This document shows, in pieces, positions 44,008 through 55,976 of a stretch of DNA of 64,000 nt. Each line of letters starts with the position of its first letter. Positions within the stretch are counted from its first letter, which is position 1. The notes beneath the pieces were generated by a model. It did no database searches and was not told the origin of the DNA. It saw only the letters and a list, made by a program, of their open reading frames with translations. Source of the stretch: Mesorhizobium sp. RMAD-H1 (GTDB lineage Bacteria; Pseudomonadota; Alphaproteobacteria; Rhizobiales; Rhizobiaceae); the NCBI RefSeq assembly GCF_014191375.1, contig NZ_JACHWN010000007.1:1-64000 (forward strand). The letters run 5' to 3'. Both the position numbers and the translations under genes were made by a program.

Positions 44008-44439
44008 TCATTCATCGCTTGTGACGGTCTCGGCGAAACATCTTGCCAGGATTTCCGGCGCTCCGAGCTTTTTCGCCCAGGCGATCAGTTCGGGTTTTTC
44101 CGACGGTTCGGCATAACCGCCCCACACGTCGCGAAACTGCTTCTTTCCGTTGACAGTCTGAAAGAACATCATGCCGTCATCGCTTATGGGCGTGGAAACA
44201 TAAACGGCACTCCAGTTGCCGCTCTCCATGATAGTGCTGAACTTCACTTGGGCAGGTTTGATTTTGTTGTTCATCGCCGAAACGACAAGAGAACCATAGG
44301 CCTGCTTGCGCGCCTTCGTCATCTCGACCTTTATGGGGTCACAGGCCATGTTTGCGGCGAACGCGGGCGTCAGCGTCAACCCCAATCCCGCAAGTCCGAT
44401 CACGGCATGCCGCCAAAGGAATCCCACGAACGCAGACAT
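44008..44439 (-). CDS. Secreted protein of unknown function
   Basis: 143 residues, signal peptide (FLWRHAVIGLAGLGLTLTPA, cleavage AFA-AN) and a mature part with TKARKQAYGSLVVSAMNNKI, FSTIMESGNWSAVYVSTPIS and FFQTVNGKKQFRDVWGG. Two cysteines (MACDP and ARCFAE) could form a disulfide. No named family recognised. An excellent SD (AAGGAGGAG) fixes the start. It likely shares a transcript with the LprI-like gene behind it. Confidence 0.75.
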   Translation of the reverse strand: MSAFVGFLWRHAVIGLAGLGLTLTPAFAANMACDPIKVEMTKARKQAYGSLVVSAMNNKIKPAQVKFSTIMESGNWSAVYVSTPISDDGMMFFQTVNGKKQFRDVWGGYAEPSEKPELIAWAKKLGAPEILARCFAETVTSDE

Positions 44440-44766
44440 ATAAGTCTCCTCCTTCTTGGGTGAGCGCCATCAATCCGAATTGTCATCGCCTGCTCTGAAT
44501 GCAGGCGCCAGATGGCTCGCCACCTCGATAACACAGCCCAATTCGGAGAATGATCTGGTGAGGATGAACAAGCCTCAGTCGGCTTGGCTAGTATATCGGC
44601 ATCCCTCTCGGCGCATCTATCTGATGCCCACCACCGCATGTGAATGTTCTATGAAAATCAGATTTCTTCAAGAATAAATTATAATCATCAAAGGAAACGC
44701 AGAATCTTTTCCAATATTAGTTAACAATCATTTAGAAAATTTCCTCTGCTGTACACTGATCTCATT
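44440..44766. other. AT-rich gap without a gene
   Basis: Bases 44640-44766 are markedly AT-rich (CAAGAATAAATTATAATCAT and TTAGTTAACAATCATTTAGA are examples), unlike flanking DNA. The promoter of the two secreted-protein genes must lie near 44450-44560. The rest follows the 3' end of the deformylase-like gene. No structure of note was found. Confidence 0.4.
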
Positions 44767-45285
44767 TTATTCAGGATCTGTAATTGCTGCACCAGGACGT
44801 GGCTTTTGGTATCGTTTGATCAGCCGCTCCCGCTTTAGCCGCGAGAGCTTGTAGATCCAGAACAGTCCGTTGAGCTGATCGATTTCATGCTGATGGCATA
44901 TGGCGAGCAGGCCCTCAGCCTCCTCGCTACGCTCGATCCCATCCAAGTCCTGGTAATCCACGCGCACACGTGCATGGCGCTCCACCTCCTCCCTGACGCC
45001 GGGCATGGAAATACTGCCTTCCGCATGCCGGGTCAGCTCGGGCGAGGTCCAAACGATCCGCGGATTGACATAGGTCCGCACTTCAGCACCATCCCAGAGA
45101 TCAAGCACAACAAGCTGCTTTTGGGTGCCGATATGCGGCGCCGTGATGCCGATGCCCCCTGCTGAGCGCACCGTATCCAGAAGATCGGTGGCAAGGCCGC
45201 GGATCTCCTCGCCGAACGCAGTCACCGGTTCGGCGACCTTGCGCAGACCCGGGTCGGGAAACATGACGACGGGCCGGACGGTCAT
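44767..45285 (-). CDS. Peptide deformylase-like protein lacking metal ligands
   Basis: 172 residues, clearly of the peptide deformylase family by overall pattern (MTVRPVVMFPDPGLRKVAEP, YVNPRIVW, QLNGLFWIYKLSRLKRERL). All three catalytic motifs are changed: GxGxAAxQ is GIGITAPH (44-51), EGCxS is EGSIS with Ser91 in place of the metal-binding Cys, and HExxH is HEIDQ (133-137) so the second His ligand is Gln. Only His133 and Glu134 remain. A standard deformylase reaction is therefore unlikely. It is divergent from the CmlA-like exporter at 45.7 kb. It may be a pseudoenzyme binding formyl-peptides or ribosomes (inference). Confidence 0.88.
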   Translation of the reverse strand: MTVRPVVMFPDPGLRKVAEPVTAFGEEIRGLATDLLDTVRSAGGIGITAPHIGTQKQLVVLDLWDGAEVRTYVNPRIVWTSPELTRHAEGSISMPGVREEVERHARVRVDYQDLDGIERSEEAEGLLAICHQHEIDQLNGLFWIYKLSRLKRERLIKRYQKPRPGAAITDPE

Positions 45286-45565
45286 GGCTGCTCCTCACGC
45301 GTCGCATGTTCCAATTTTCCGGCCTTCGATATCGGTGCAAGCCGCCTCAAACGAATCTCCTTGATCGCGCCGGAATATACCGGATCAAAATAATCCCGTT
45401 TCCATATGGCGCTAGTCAAACGCTGACTCCCGCCTCCTCGCAATCCCAATTTCTGGATGGTCGAAACGAGGTTCCCCTCCTGAACGGCTGTTGTTTATTG
45501 CCCTGCCGCGCAATGCCTGTTAAAGCATCGGCTCCATTTACTGCCAATGCAAACAGGCCTCCGCC

Positions 45566-45592
45566 ATGGGTTCGAAGCAATCAGACCGTTAA
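45566..45592 (+). CDS. Leader peptide of the CmlA-like exporter
   Basis: An eight-codon ORF, ATG GGT TCG AAG CAA TCA GAC CGT TAA, encoding MGSKQSDR, with AGG 8 nt upstream. The first RNA hairpin begins at the very next base (45593). From memory, the cmlA leader of Tn1696 is MSTSKNADK; the S-K-x-x-D-[K/R] ending is shared. In such systems chloramphenicol-type drugs stall the ribosome on the leader. Too short for statistics, but position, stop placement and hairpins fit together. Confidence 0.72.
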   Translation: MGSKQSDR

Positions 45593-45688
45593 GCCGCAAC
45601 GACATCCCCCTTGTTGTTGCGGCGTCTGTTCAGCCCAAATCCTGGAAATAGCGAGACAGACCGCCGCCGGATTCCAATATTCGAGCGG
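45593..45688 (+). promoter_or_regulatory. Translational attenuator of the CmlA-like gene
   Basis: Stem 1:2 is 45593-45604 with 45612-45623 (12 bp, one G-U, 7-nt loop). Stem 3:4 is 45664-45672 with 45679-45688 (9 bp, one G-U, one bulged A) and covers the SD-like GAGCGGA (45683-45689) of the ATG at 45699. Stem 2:3 is 45619-45628 with 45657-45667 (10 bp, one bulged C) and excludes both others. A ribosome stalled on the leader would mask segment 1, allow 2:3 and free the SD. This is the architecture of inducible cat/erm/cmlA attenuators. Confidence 0.7.
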
Positions 45689-45698
45689 ATGCTTTGTC

Positions 45699-46898
45699 AT
45701 GCATGATAAAAACCTGAAGCTGTGGACCTACAGCCTGCCGGTCGCGCTTGCGCTTCTGGCCCCCTTCAACCTCCTGGCGTCGCTGGGCATGGATATCTAC
45801 CTGCCGGCCGTCCCCGCGATGCCCGGCATTCTCGCAACCACCCCGGCGGTCGTTCAACTGACCCTCACGCTCTACATGATCATGCTCGGCGTCGGGCAGA
45901 TCCTGTTCGGCCCGCTGTCAGATCGTGTGGGGCGGCGTCCGGTGCTGCTCGGCGGCGCCGTACTTTTTGCAATGGCCTCGTTCGGACTGGCGGCGACGTC
46001 GTCGGCCTACCTGTTCCTGGTGCTTCGGCTCATTCAGGCCATTGCCGCATCGGCCATGCTGGTCGCCGTCTTTGCGACCATACGCGACGTCTATGCCGAA
46101 AAGGCCGAAAGCGCCACGATCTACGGCCTCATGAACGCGATGCTTGCCTTCGTGCCGGCATTGGGGCCGATTGCCGGCGCGCTCATCCTGAATGCCTTCG
46201 GTTGGCGGGCCATTTTCGTCGCCCTGGGGCTTCCCGCCATTGCCACGCTGGCCGTTGCCCTGCCGAAATGGACCGAGACGCGGCCGGTCCAGCGCGGATC
46301 CCGCGAGTCAGGTTTTGGGCAGGTGATCAGGAGCCGGCCCTTCTGGACCTACACCTTTGCATTCGGGACGGCGATGGGCGCCTTCTTCGTCTTCTTCTCG
46401 ACGGCTCCGCGGGTACTGATTGAAGGCGCGGGTCTGACGGAACTGGCGTTCAGCCTGGCCTTTGCCACGGTCGCCCTGGTGATGATCGCGACCGCCCGCT
46501 TCGCCAGGCGGTTCGTCCAGCGCTGGGGAATCCGCGGAAGCGCCGCGCGGGGCGCGATATTGCTGCTTCTGGGCGCCGGTCTTCTGATGCCCGGCCAGCT
46601 GTATCTGCCGCCATCCTTCACCGCTTTCATTCTCCCGATGTGGCTGATCGCCGTCGGCATCGTCCTGATGACCTCGGTTACGGCCAATGGCGCGCTGCAG
46701 GAATTCGACGCTTTCGCCGGAACCGCCGTGGCGCTCCATTTCTGCTTCCAGAGCATCATCGTGGGCGTGATCGGGACGGCCTTCGTCGTGTTTCTGAACG
46801 GTGAAACCGCCTGGCCGCTCATCTCATATGCAGCGGCAATGGCGACGATAACCCTGGCGGCGCTGCTGCGCATCGGCGAGCCTCACCCCAAGGCATAG
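45699..46898 (+). CDS. cmlA: CmlA/FloR-like phenicol exporter (MFS, DHA1)
   Basis: A 399-residue, 12-helix exporter matching by eye the chloramphenicol/florfenicol exporters: LLAPFNLLASLGMDIYLPAV (about 20-39), QLTLTLYMIMLGVGQILFGP, LSDRVGRRPVLLGG (motif A), LVAVFATIRDVYAEK, FGTAMGAFFVFFSTAPRVL and VTANGALQEFDAFAGT. The Bcr/CflA family is broad, so drug specificity is inferred mostly from this resemblance and from the attenuator. ATG 45699 is the start consistent with the N-terminus; its SD is weak and buried in stem 3:4. A strong terminator follows. Confidence 0.85.
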   Translation: MHDKNLKLWTYSLPVALALLAPFNLLASLGMDIYLPAVPAMPGILATTPAVVQLTLTLYMIMLGVGQILFGPLSDRVGRRPVLLGGAVLFAMASFGLAATSSAYLFLVLRLIQAIAASAMLVAVFATIRDVYAEKAESATIYGLMNAMLAFVPALGPIAGALILNAFGWRAIFVALGLPAIATLAVALPKWTETRPVQRGSRESGFGQVIRSRPFWTYTFAFGTAMGAFFVFFSTAPRVLIEGAGLTELAFSLAFATVALVMIATARFARRFVQRWGIRGSAARGAILLLLGAGLLMPGQLYLPPSFTAFILPMWLIAVGIVLMTSVTANGALQEFDAFAGTAVALHFCFQSIIVGVIGTAFVVFLNGETAWPLISYAAAMATITLAALLRIGEPHPKA

Positions 46899-46905
46899 CG
46901 CCTGA

Positions 46906-46946
46906 TCGCACGGCGGGCACCCTCTGCCTGCCGTGCGAAATATTTT
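46906..46946 (+). terminator. Intrinsic terminator of the CmlA-like gene
   Basis: TCGCACGGCGGGCA (46906-46919) pairs with TGCCTGCCGTGCGA (46925-46938), 14 bp with one G-U and a CCCTC loop, followed by AATATTTT. It starts 7 bp after the stop codon. Confidence 0.85.
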
Positions 46947-47063
46947 CCGCTGTCCTGTCGGCAAGCGCATGGATCCAACGTTCCTTGGTCGGGAGCACCG
47001 GCAATACGCATCCCGGCCGGACATGCTGCCTTACAACCTGTTACACCGATGGAGGAATGGCTG

Positions 47064-47534
47064 ATGAAGATTATTCAACATCTCTGGTTCGAGAAAGACA
47101 TGGAAGCGGCGGTCCGTTTCTATACTTCGCTCATCCCCGGCTCCAAGGTTCACTCGATTGCGCCTCTGATGGCCGAGACCCCGAGCGGGCCCGAGGGCAG
47201 TGTCAAGATCGCGTCCTTCACGCTCGGCGACCAGAACTATATGGCGATCGAAGCCGGCCCCCTCGATCCCTTCAATCACAGCTTCTCCATCATGGTCGAA
47301 TGTGACACGCAGGCCGAGATCGACCGGCTTTGGGACGCGCTGAAGGAGGGCGGCTCAGTGGAACAGTGCGGCTGGCTGAAGGATCGCTGGGGGCTCTCCT
47401 GGCAGATCGTTCCCAAGCGGCTCGGCGAGCTGATGGAGGATTCCGACCACGCCAAGGTCAGGCGCGTCACCGAGGCTATGCTGAAGATGGTGAAGCTCGA
47501 CATCGCAGGGCTCGAGGCGGCAGCCAAGGGCTGA
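47064..47534 (+). CDS. VOC superfamily protein (PhnB/YjdN-like)
   Basis: A 156-residue protein with paired beta-alpha-beta-beta-beta modules: IIQHLWFEKDMEAAVRFYTS (about 3-22), SFTLGDQNYMAIEAGPLDPF, FSIMVECDTQAEIDRLWDAL and DRWGLSWQIVPKRLGELM. It belongs to the PhnB-like VOC group often named 3-demethylubiquinone-9 3-methyltransferase domain, whose members are metal-dependent enzymes or binding proteins of unknown substrate. SD GGAGGA places the start at 47064 rather than 47049. It stands alone. Confidence 0.85.
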   Translation: MKIIQHLWFEKDMEAAVRFYTSLIPGSKVHSIAPLMAETPSGPEGSVKIASFTLGDQNYMAIEAGPLDPFNHSFSIMVECDTQAEIDRLWDALKEGGSVEQCGWLKDRWGLSWQIVPKRLGELMEDSDHAKVRRVTEAMLKMVKLDIAGLEAAAKG

Positions 47535-47542
47535 ACCTCGCA

Positions 47543-47578
47543 CGGACGCCCGGGCCCGGAATGGGTGACGGGCGTCCG
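47543..47578 (+). terminator. Hairpin after the VOC gene
   Basis: CGGACGCCCG (47543-47552) and CGGGCGTCCG (47569-47578) form a perfect 10-bp stem with a 16-nt loop, 9 bp after the stop. No T-tract follows, so termination may be Rho-assisted. Confidence 0.5.
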
Positions 47579-47685
47579 GTCCCGATCCTGGCGGAGCATC
47601 ATTACAACGGTCAGGCAGCACTGTTCCATCTGGCCCGGAATTGCTTTAGCAACCGCGGATCGGCCGGATAAGCAAGAGGACCGGA

Positions 47686-48489
47686 ATGCGCATTCTGTCT
47701 TTGAACGCCTGGGGAGGGAGGCTGCATGATCGCCTCATTCCCTATCTCAAGGAAGCAGACCCCGACATTGTGTGCCTTCAGGAAGTAACCCGGACGCCAA
47801 ACGCTGAAACGGACTGGCTGATCTATCGGGACGATAATGTCGAGCTTCTCCAACGGGCCGATCTGTTCCGGGAGGTGGCCGGTCTCTTCCCTGCTCATCA
47901 AGCTTTCTTCTGCCCGGCCGCCCGTGGCGATCTGTTTGATGGCGAGAGGCGGCTCGCCTCGGAATGGGGACTGGCGACCTTCATCCGCCGGGCATATCCG
48001 ATCATCGGGCAGGCGCAGGCTTTCGTCCACGGTGAATTCGCGCCATCGGGCTGGGGCGAGCACCCGCGCTCGCGAAACGCCCATGTGGTGCGCATCTTCG
48101 ATTATGCGGCCGCACAGGCAATCACCATCGCTCATATGCATGGTCTTCGCGATCCGGCGGGCAAGGACGACACGCCGGCCCGCCTCGCCCAGGCGGCCCG
48201 CTTTGCCGATCTGATCGACCGTTCAAGGGGAGCCGGCGATCAGCTGGTGGCCTGCGGCGATTTCAACGTGCTGCCGCCGAGCGCGACATTCAAAACGCTA
48301 GCTAACCTCGGCCTCACGGATCTGGTCACCACGCGAGGATATACTGACACCCGCACCTCCCTTTATGAAAAGACTCCGCGATTTGCCGATTACATGCTGG
48401 TCAGCGCCAATGTGAACGTGCGCGATTTCGACGTCGTCCGGGAACCGGAAGTCTCCGATCATCGGCCGCTAGTCCTCGATTTCGCATAA
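47686..48489 (+). CDS. Endonuclease/exonuclease/phosphatase (EEP) family protein
   Basis: 267 residues of the DNase I-like fold. MRILSLNAWGGRLHDRLIPY and DIVCLQEVTRT give the metal-binding Asn/Glu, ITIAHMHGLRDPAG and VACGDFNVLP the catalytic Asp-x-Asn, and SDHRPLVLDF the final Asp-His. All core residues are present, so it should be an active metal-dependent phosphodiesterase or nuclease. No signal peptide. The substrate cannot be told from the sequence. It is not obviously linked to its neighbours. Confidence 0.88.
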   Translation: MRILSLNAWGGRLHDRLIPYLKEADPDIVCLQEVTRTPNAETDWLIYRDDNVELLQRADLFREVAGLFPAHQAFFCPAARGDLFDGERRLASEWGLATFIRRAYPIIGQAQAFVHGEFAPSGWGEHPRSRNAHVVRIFDYAAAQAITIAHMHGLRDPAGKDDTPARLAQAARFADLIDRSRGAGDQLVACGDFNVLPPSATFKTLANLGLTDLVTTRGYTDTRTSLYEKTPRFADYMLVSANVNVRDFDVVREPEVSDHRPLVLDFA

Positions 48490-48587
48490 GTACAGCTCCG
48501 GCAGCATAGGTTTCGGCTGACCGGTACGACCTTGCTGTGGGCTGCCGCTTTTTTCCCTTCATCATCGACATCTTTGCTGCCTGACCG

Positions 48588-48612
48588 GGAACCATTCCCG
48601 CGCCGGAAGGTT
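48588..48612 (+). promoter_or_regulatory. Candidate EcfG promoter of the cytochrome/DUF4142 unit
   Basis: GGAAC (48588-48592), 16 bp, then GGTT (48609-48612) fits the EcfG form GGAAC-N16-nGTT. It lies 56 bp before the cytochrome gene. DUF4142 proteins are frequent members of alphaproteobacterial general-stress regulons, which supports the call. Confidence 0.5.
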
Positions 48613-48667
48613 CGAACGAACGCGATCCACACTGTCGTGCCGGTTCATCGCTATCTGGGAGGGGAGA

Positions 48668-50065
48668 ATGTCACGTCTCTTGAAGATCGGTTTGCCATGC
48701 GCAATCGGCGTCGTGGCCCTGGGTCTGGCCGCGGCCTCCGATCCGCTGCCGCCGGATCTGACCTACCGCACCCTGCCGAGCCTGCCCTTCTCGAAGGTGA
48801 AGGAGCTCGATGAGGCGCAGAAGCCGCGGGTCATGGAGCGGCAGAGGACCCTTCTTGAACAGCGCTACGATCTCTCCGACCGGCCGATGCAGGGCGTGAT
48901 GATGTCAGGCGGCCGGAGAGTGGTGCAGGACGGCGTCCGCGTCAGGCTTCCCGATGGCCAGACCTGGGACAGCCTGGCGGCCATGAGCCCGGACGAGATC
49001 CGCGAACGCGGGCTGCTGCCACAGGGTTTCCTGCCGCTGCCGCATGTCAAGCAGGCGACTGGCGGGCAGGTCTTTCCCGAACATCAGATCAGGGAAATCG
49101 GTCGGCAGGAGGGCCGTGACCTCAGGCGTTTCGACGTCGATTTCGACTTTCCCGACCATCTGATACCGGAGTTTCCGCCGCCGATATTCCTGACGACCCA
49201 TCCCGAACTGGGAGATGTCTCGCGCGGCGAGCTGCTGACGATCAGGAATTTTTACGAGATCATGAACGGCATCATCACACCGGTGCAGATGGAAGGATTG
49301 CGGTTGCTGTTGACGCCTTTTCCACAGGAGGAGTTCAACCAGACCGAGGACCGCAAGGTGGCCGGACAGAGCATGGGCGTCACCTGCCTCGACTGCCACG
49401 CCAATTTCAACACCAACGCGGCGTTTCACCAGACGCCGGACGTCCGGCCGCAATCGGCGCGCTTCCGCCTGGACACGACAAGCCTGCGGGGCATGTTCAA
49501 CCAGCAGATCCACGGCTCGAAACGGTCGCTGCGCTCCATCGAGGATTTCACCGAATTCGAACAGCGCACCGCCTATTTCAACGGCGATCATGTCAGCGCC
49601 ACGCGCAAGGGCGTACACCTGCCCGACCGCCCCAATCAGGTCGCCATGATGGCGCAGATGCAGAACATCATCGATTTTCCGCCGGCGCCCAAGCTCGATC
49701 CGTTCGGAAGGCTCGATCCGGCCAGGGCGAGTGAACAGGAACTACAGGGCGAGCGGGTGTTCATGGGCAAGGGTCGCTGCGCGGAATGCCATATCCCGCA
49801 GATGTCCTTCATGGACAACAACATGCACGATCTGAAGCTCGAGCGTTTTTACAAGATCGGCCAGACCTTCAATGATCTCGTTACGCTGCCGGACGGGCCG
49901 ATCAAGACCTTCACCCTGCGCGGCATCAAGGATACGCCGCCTTATCTGCACGATGGGCGGCTGATGACGCTCGCCGACACGGTGGAATTCTTCAATCTGG
50001 TCCTCAGCGCCAAGCTCACCCAAGAAGAGAAGGATGCGCTCGTCGCCTATATGCTCACGCTGTGA
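48668..50065 (+). CDS. Periplasmic di-haem cytochrome c family protein
   Basis: 465 residues with an N-terminal signal (IGLPCAIGVVALGLAAASDP). Two haem c sites are visible: VTCLDCHANFNTNAAFH (CxxCH 240-244) and GRCAECHIPQMSFMDNN (CxxCH 371-375). Late motifs (FTLRGIKDTPPYLHDGRLMT, LADTVEFFNLVL) match the C-terminal haem domain of cytochrome c peroxidase/MauG relatives, while the first 200 residues are not family-typical. A peroxidase or electron-transfer role in the periplasm is likely. A DUF4142 gene follows 35 bp downstream. Confidence 0.85.
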   Translation: MSRLLKIGLPCAIGVVALGLAAASDPLPPDLTYRTLPSLPFSKVKELDEAQKPRVMERQRTLLEQRYDLSDRPMQGVMMSGGRRVVQDGVRVRLPDGQTWDSLAAMSPDEIRERGLLPQGFLPLPHVKQATGGQVFPEHQIREIGRQEGRDLRRFDVDFDFPDHLIPEFPPPIFLTTHPELGDVSRGELLTIRNFYEIMNGIITPVQMEGLRLLLTPFPQEEFNQTEDRKVAGQSMGVTCLDCHANFNTNAAFHQTPDVRPQSARFRLDTTSLRGMFNQQIHGSKRSLRSIEDFTEFEQRTAYFNGDHVSATRKGVHLPDRPNQVAMMAQMQNIIDFPPAPKLDPFGRLDPARASEQELQGERVFMGKGRCAECHIPQMSFMDNNMHDLKLERFYKIGQTFNDLVTLPDGPIKTFTLRGIKDTPPYLHDGRLMTLADTVEFFNLVLSAKLTQEEKDALVAYMLTL

Positions 50066-50100
50066 GAACCGGCGAGGCCGAATGCATGATGGAGGAACCC

Positions 50101-50685
50101 ATGCGCCTGCTTGCAATTGTCCTGACAGCGGCTCTCGCCCCGGCCCAGCCCGCTGCCGCGCAGATCGGCAATCCCGGCGGGCTGGCGCCCGACACGCGGT
50201 TTGACGCGCCGGGCGTGCCGGCGCCCAACCAGACCAATTATCAGGACCGGCTCTTTGCGCAGCTCGCGGCCGCCGGCGGCATGGCGGAAGTCCAGTTCGG
50301 CAGATTGGCGGCGGAAAAGGCCTCAAGCTCCGCCGTCAAGGAATTCGCCCAACATATGATCGATGACCACACCAAGGCGAACGACAAGCTCGCGGCGATC
50401 GCCGACGCCAGCAAGATTCCCCTGCCCGACAAGCTTGATCCCGATCATCAAAGGATTCTGGGCGAATTGCAGCGACTCGACGGCGCCACGTTCGACAAGG
50501 CCTATATCAGCGCTCAGGTGACCGACCATCAGAAGACGGCCTTGCTGCTGGAATGGGAGATTAATGACGGCGAGGATGCCCAGATGCAGCGCTTCGCCGC
50601 CGAGGCCCTTCCCACGGTGCTGGAACATCTCAGGATGGCGCGGGAACTTCAGGCGGAACTGGCGCGGCAGGCATTCGCCCGTTAG
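50101..50685 (+). CDS. DUF4142 domain-containing secreted protein
   Basis: 194 residues with signal peptide (MRLLAIVLTAALAPAQPAAA). The DUF4142 four-helix (ferritin-like) part has QLAAAGGMAEVQFGRLAAEK, VKEFAQHMIDDHTKANDKLA, AYISAQVTDHQKTALLLEWE and QRFAAEALPTVLEHLRMARE; the repeated H-x(2-4)-H pattern is typical. SD GGAGGAA fixes ATG 50101 over the in-frame 50062. Its position behind the cytochrome gene and a stress-type promoter suggests a periplasmic stress role. Confidence 0.88.
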   Translation: MRLLAIVLTAALAPAQPAAAQIGNPGGLAPDTRFDAPGVPAPNQTNYQDRLFAQLAAAGGMAEVQFGRLAAEKASSSAVKEFAQHMIDDHTKANDKLAAIADASKIPLPDKLDPDHQRILGELQRLDGATFDKAYISAQVTDHQKTALLLEWEINDGEDAQMQRFAAEALPTVLEHLRMARELQAELARQAFAR

Positions 50686-53046
<2,361 letters not shown>

Positions 53047-53074
53047 TCGGCTGGTGGACGCCACAAAGCAATTG

Positions 53075-53105
53075 AAGCGGGCGCGGATCAATCCGCGCCC
53101 GCTTT
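53075..53105. terminator. Strong intrinsic terminator after katG
   Basis: AAGCGGGCGCGGAT (53075-53088) pairs perfectly with ATCCGCGCCCGCTT (53091-53104), continuing into TTT on the plus strand; on the minus strand the A-rich start gives a short T-run. It lies between katG and the convergent FAD oxidoreductase gene and can serve both. Confidence 0.85.
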
Positions 53106-53126
53106 GCCCTTCTCGGCGCTGAATCC

Positions 53127-54263
53127 CTAGCCGAACCGTTCGGGGCGGAAGGACTCCAGCAAAGGGTGCCTTTGGCCGGTGGCGATCTCGCCGGCCAGCA
53201 ATTCGCCGGCGATCAGGCCGAGTGTGGCTCCGCTATGGCTGAACGCCACGTAATAGCCCGGGATAGCCTTTAGCTCTCCGAACACCGGTTCGCCATCCTC
53301 CGGGATCGGCTTCGGGCCGACCCCATAGCGTTTGATCTCCAGCTTCGGATTGCCCTCGAGAACTTTCGACGCCTCCTCCAGCAGGCCCCGCAAGGTCGAT
53401 TGCTTCACCTCATAGCTGCCGTCCAGACGCACGATCACCTCCTCCTCCGACCAGGCGGAATCGAGCGCCAGCGTGCCTCCCGGCGCCGGCCGGACCGCCA
53501 CGCGCGGTGTGTTGAGGACGGCGCGCAGGAGATGGGGCACCGGCATCGTCTCGACGAGCAATGCGACCGGTGTCGCATCGCCGATGCGCTGTCCGGCATC
53601 GCCCACCATGGCCGGGACAGAAGCGCCCGTTGCCAGCAGCACGGCATCCGCGTCAAGGCTGGCGCCGCTCGTCGTCACAATCCCGTTGGCGCGACCGTTC
53701 GCGATCCTGACCTCGGCGCGGCCCGCGTCGGTGACAAGCCGGCCTCCACGCGCCAGAAGTTCCTCGAGCAGCACCTCGATCAGCGACGGCAGATCGACCC
53801 AGCCTTCGCCCGGATTGAAGATCGCGCCCTGCGGCGTCACGGTGCGCGCGTCGACGCCCGGCGTGACCGCCGCCACCTCTTCCGCCGCGATATGCTGCGC
53901 GTCATAGCCAATGCGGCGCTCATGGGCGAAGGCGGCGGCGATCTCGTTGCTTTCGTCATCGGCGTCCCAGGTCAGCCCACCATCAAAGCGCAACCACGGC
54001 GCCTGCGGATATTTCGCCGCAAGCGTCCGGTAGCGGTCGATCCCGATCATCCGCAGGCGGTGATAGGCCTCCGAGCGCATGCGCGAGGAATTGAGCCAGG
54101 AGAGTGAACGGCCGGATGCGCCATTCGCGACGGGGCCGTCATTGACGAGCGTCACCGAAATGCCGAGGCGGGCAAGGTGGACCGCCGACGACACACCGAA
54201 AATGCCAGCGCCGACGACAACGACCTTCGAGACCTGCTTTGAAGCGGAGGAAAGGGAATTCAT
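53127..54263 (-). CDS. FAD-dependent amino-acid oxidase/dehydrogenase (DAO family)
   Basis: 378 residues. FAD dinucleotide fold KVVVVGAGIFGVSSAVHLAR (about 13-32), then GRSLSWLNSSRM and a C-terminal FAD motif YVAFSHSGATLGLIAGELLA (about 338-357). This is the DadA/glycine oxidase/sarcosine oxidase superfamily; no covalent flavin Cys is obvious. It is the third gene of a minus-strand unit behind an amino-acid binding protein and a fused permease-ATPase, so it probably oxidises the imported amino acid or amine. Control by the adjacent LacI protein is inferred. Confidence 0.85.
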   Translation of the reverse strand: MNSLSSASKQVSKVVVVGAGIFGVSSAVHLARLGISVTLVNDGPVANGASGRSLSWLNSSRMRSEAYHRLRMIGIDRYRTLAAKYPQAPWLRFDGGLTWDADDESNEIAAAFAHERRIGYDAQHIAAEEVAAVTPGVDARTVTPQGAIFNPGEGWVDLPSLIEVLLEELLARGGRLVTDAGRAEVRIANGRANGIVTTSGASLDADAVLLATGASVPAMVGDAGQRIGDATPVALLVETMPVPHLLRAVLNTPRVAVRPAPGGTLALDSAWSEEEVIVRLDGSYEVKQSTLRGLLEEASKVLEGNPKLEIKRYGVGPKPIPEDGEPVFGELKAIPGYYVAFSHSGATLGLIAGELLAGEIATGQRHPLLESFRPERFG

Positions 54264-54322
54264 GGGAGTTTCTTTCGTCTTTCTATTGCAGTGGAATCAT
54301 TCGGGGAGCATGCGTGCCGATG

Positions 54323-55864
<1,542 letters not shown>

Positions 55865-55937
55865 TCCATTCCCCTTGCTGTCGTGCCCCGCATCTGCGGC
55901 GTGACACTTTCTGCAGACCGATGTGCCTCAAGCGCAG

Positions 55938-55969
55938 CCCGGCCTCCGGCATGACGGCCGGAAGCCGGG
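55938..55969 (-). terminator. Intercistronic hairpin between binding-protein and permease genes
   Basis: CCCGGC-c-TCCGGC (55938-55950) pairs with GCCGGA-a-GCCGGG (55957-55969), 12 bp with one mismatch. It lies between the binding-protein stop and the permease-ATPase start. Such hairpins usually protect the binding-protein message or reduce downstream expression; partial termination is the inference. Confidence 0.5.
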
Positions 55970-55976
55970 ACGCATC

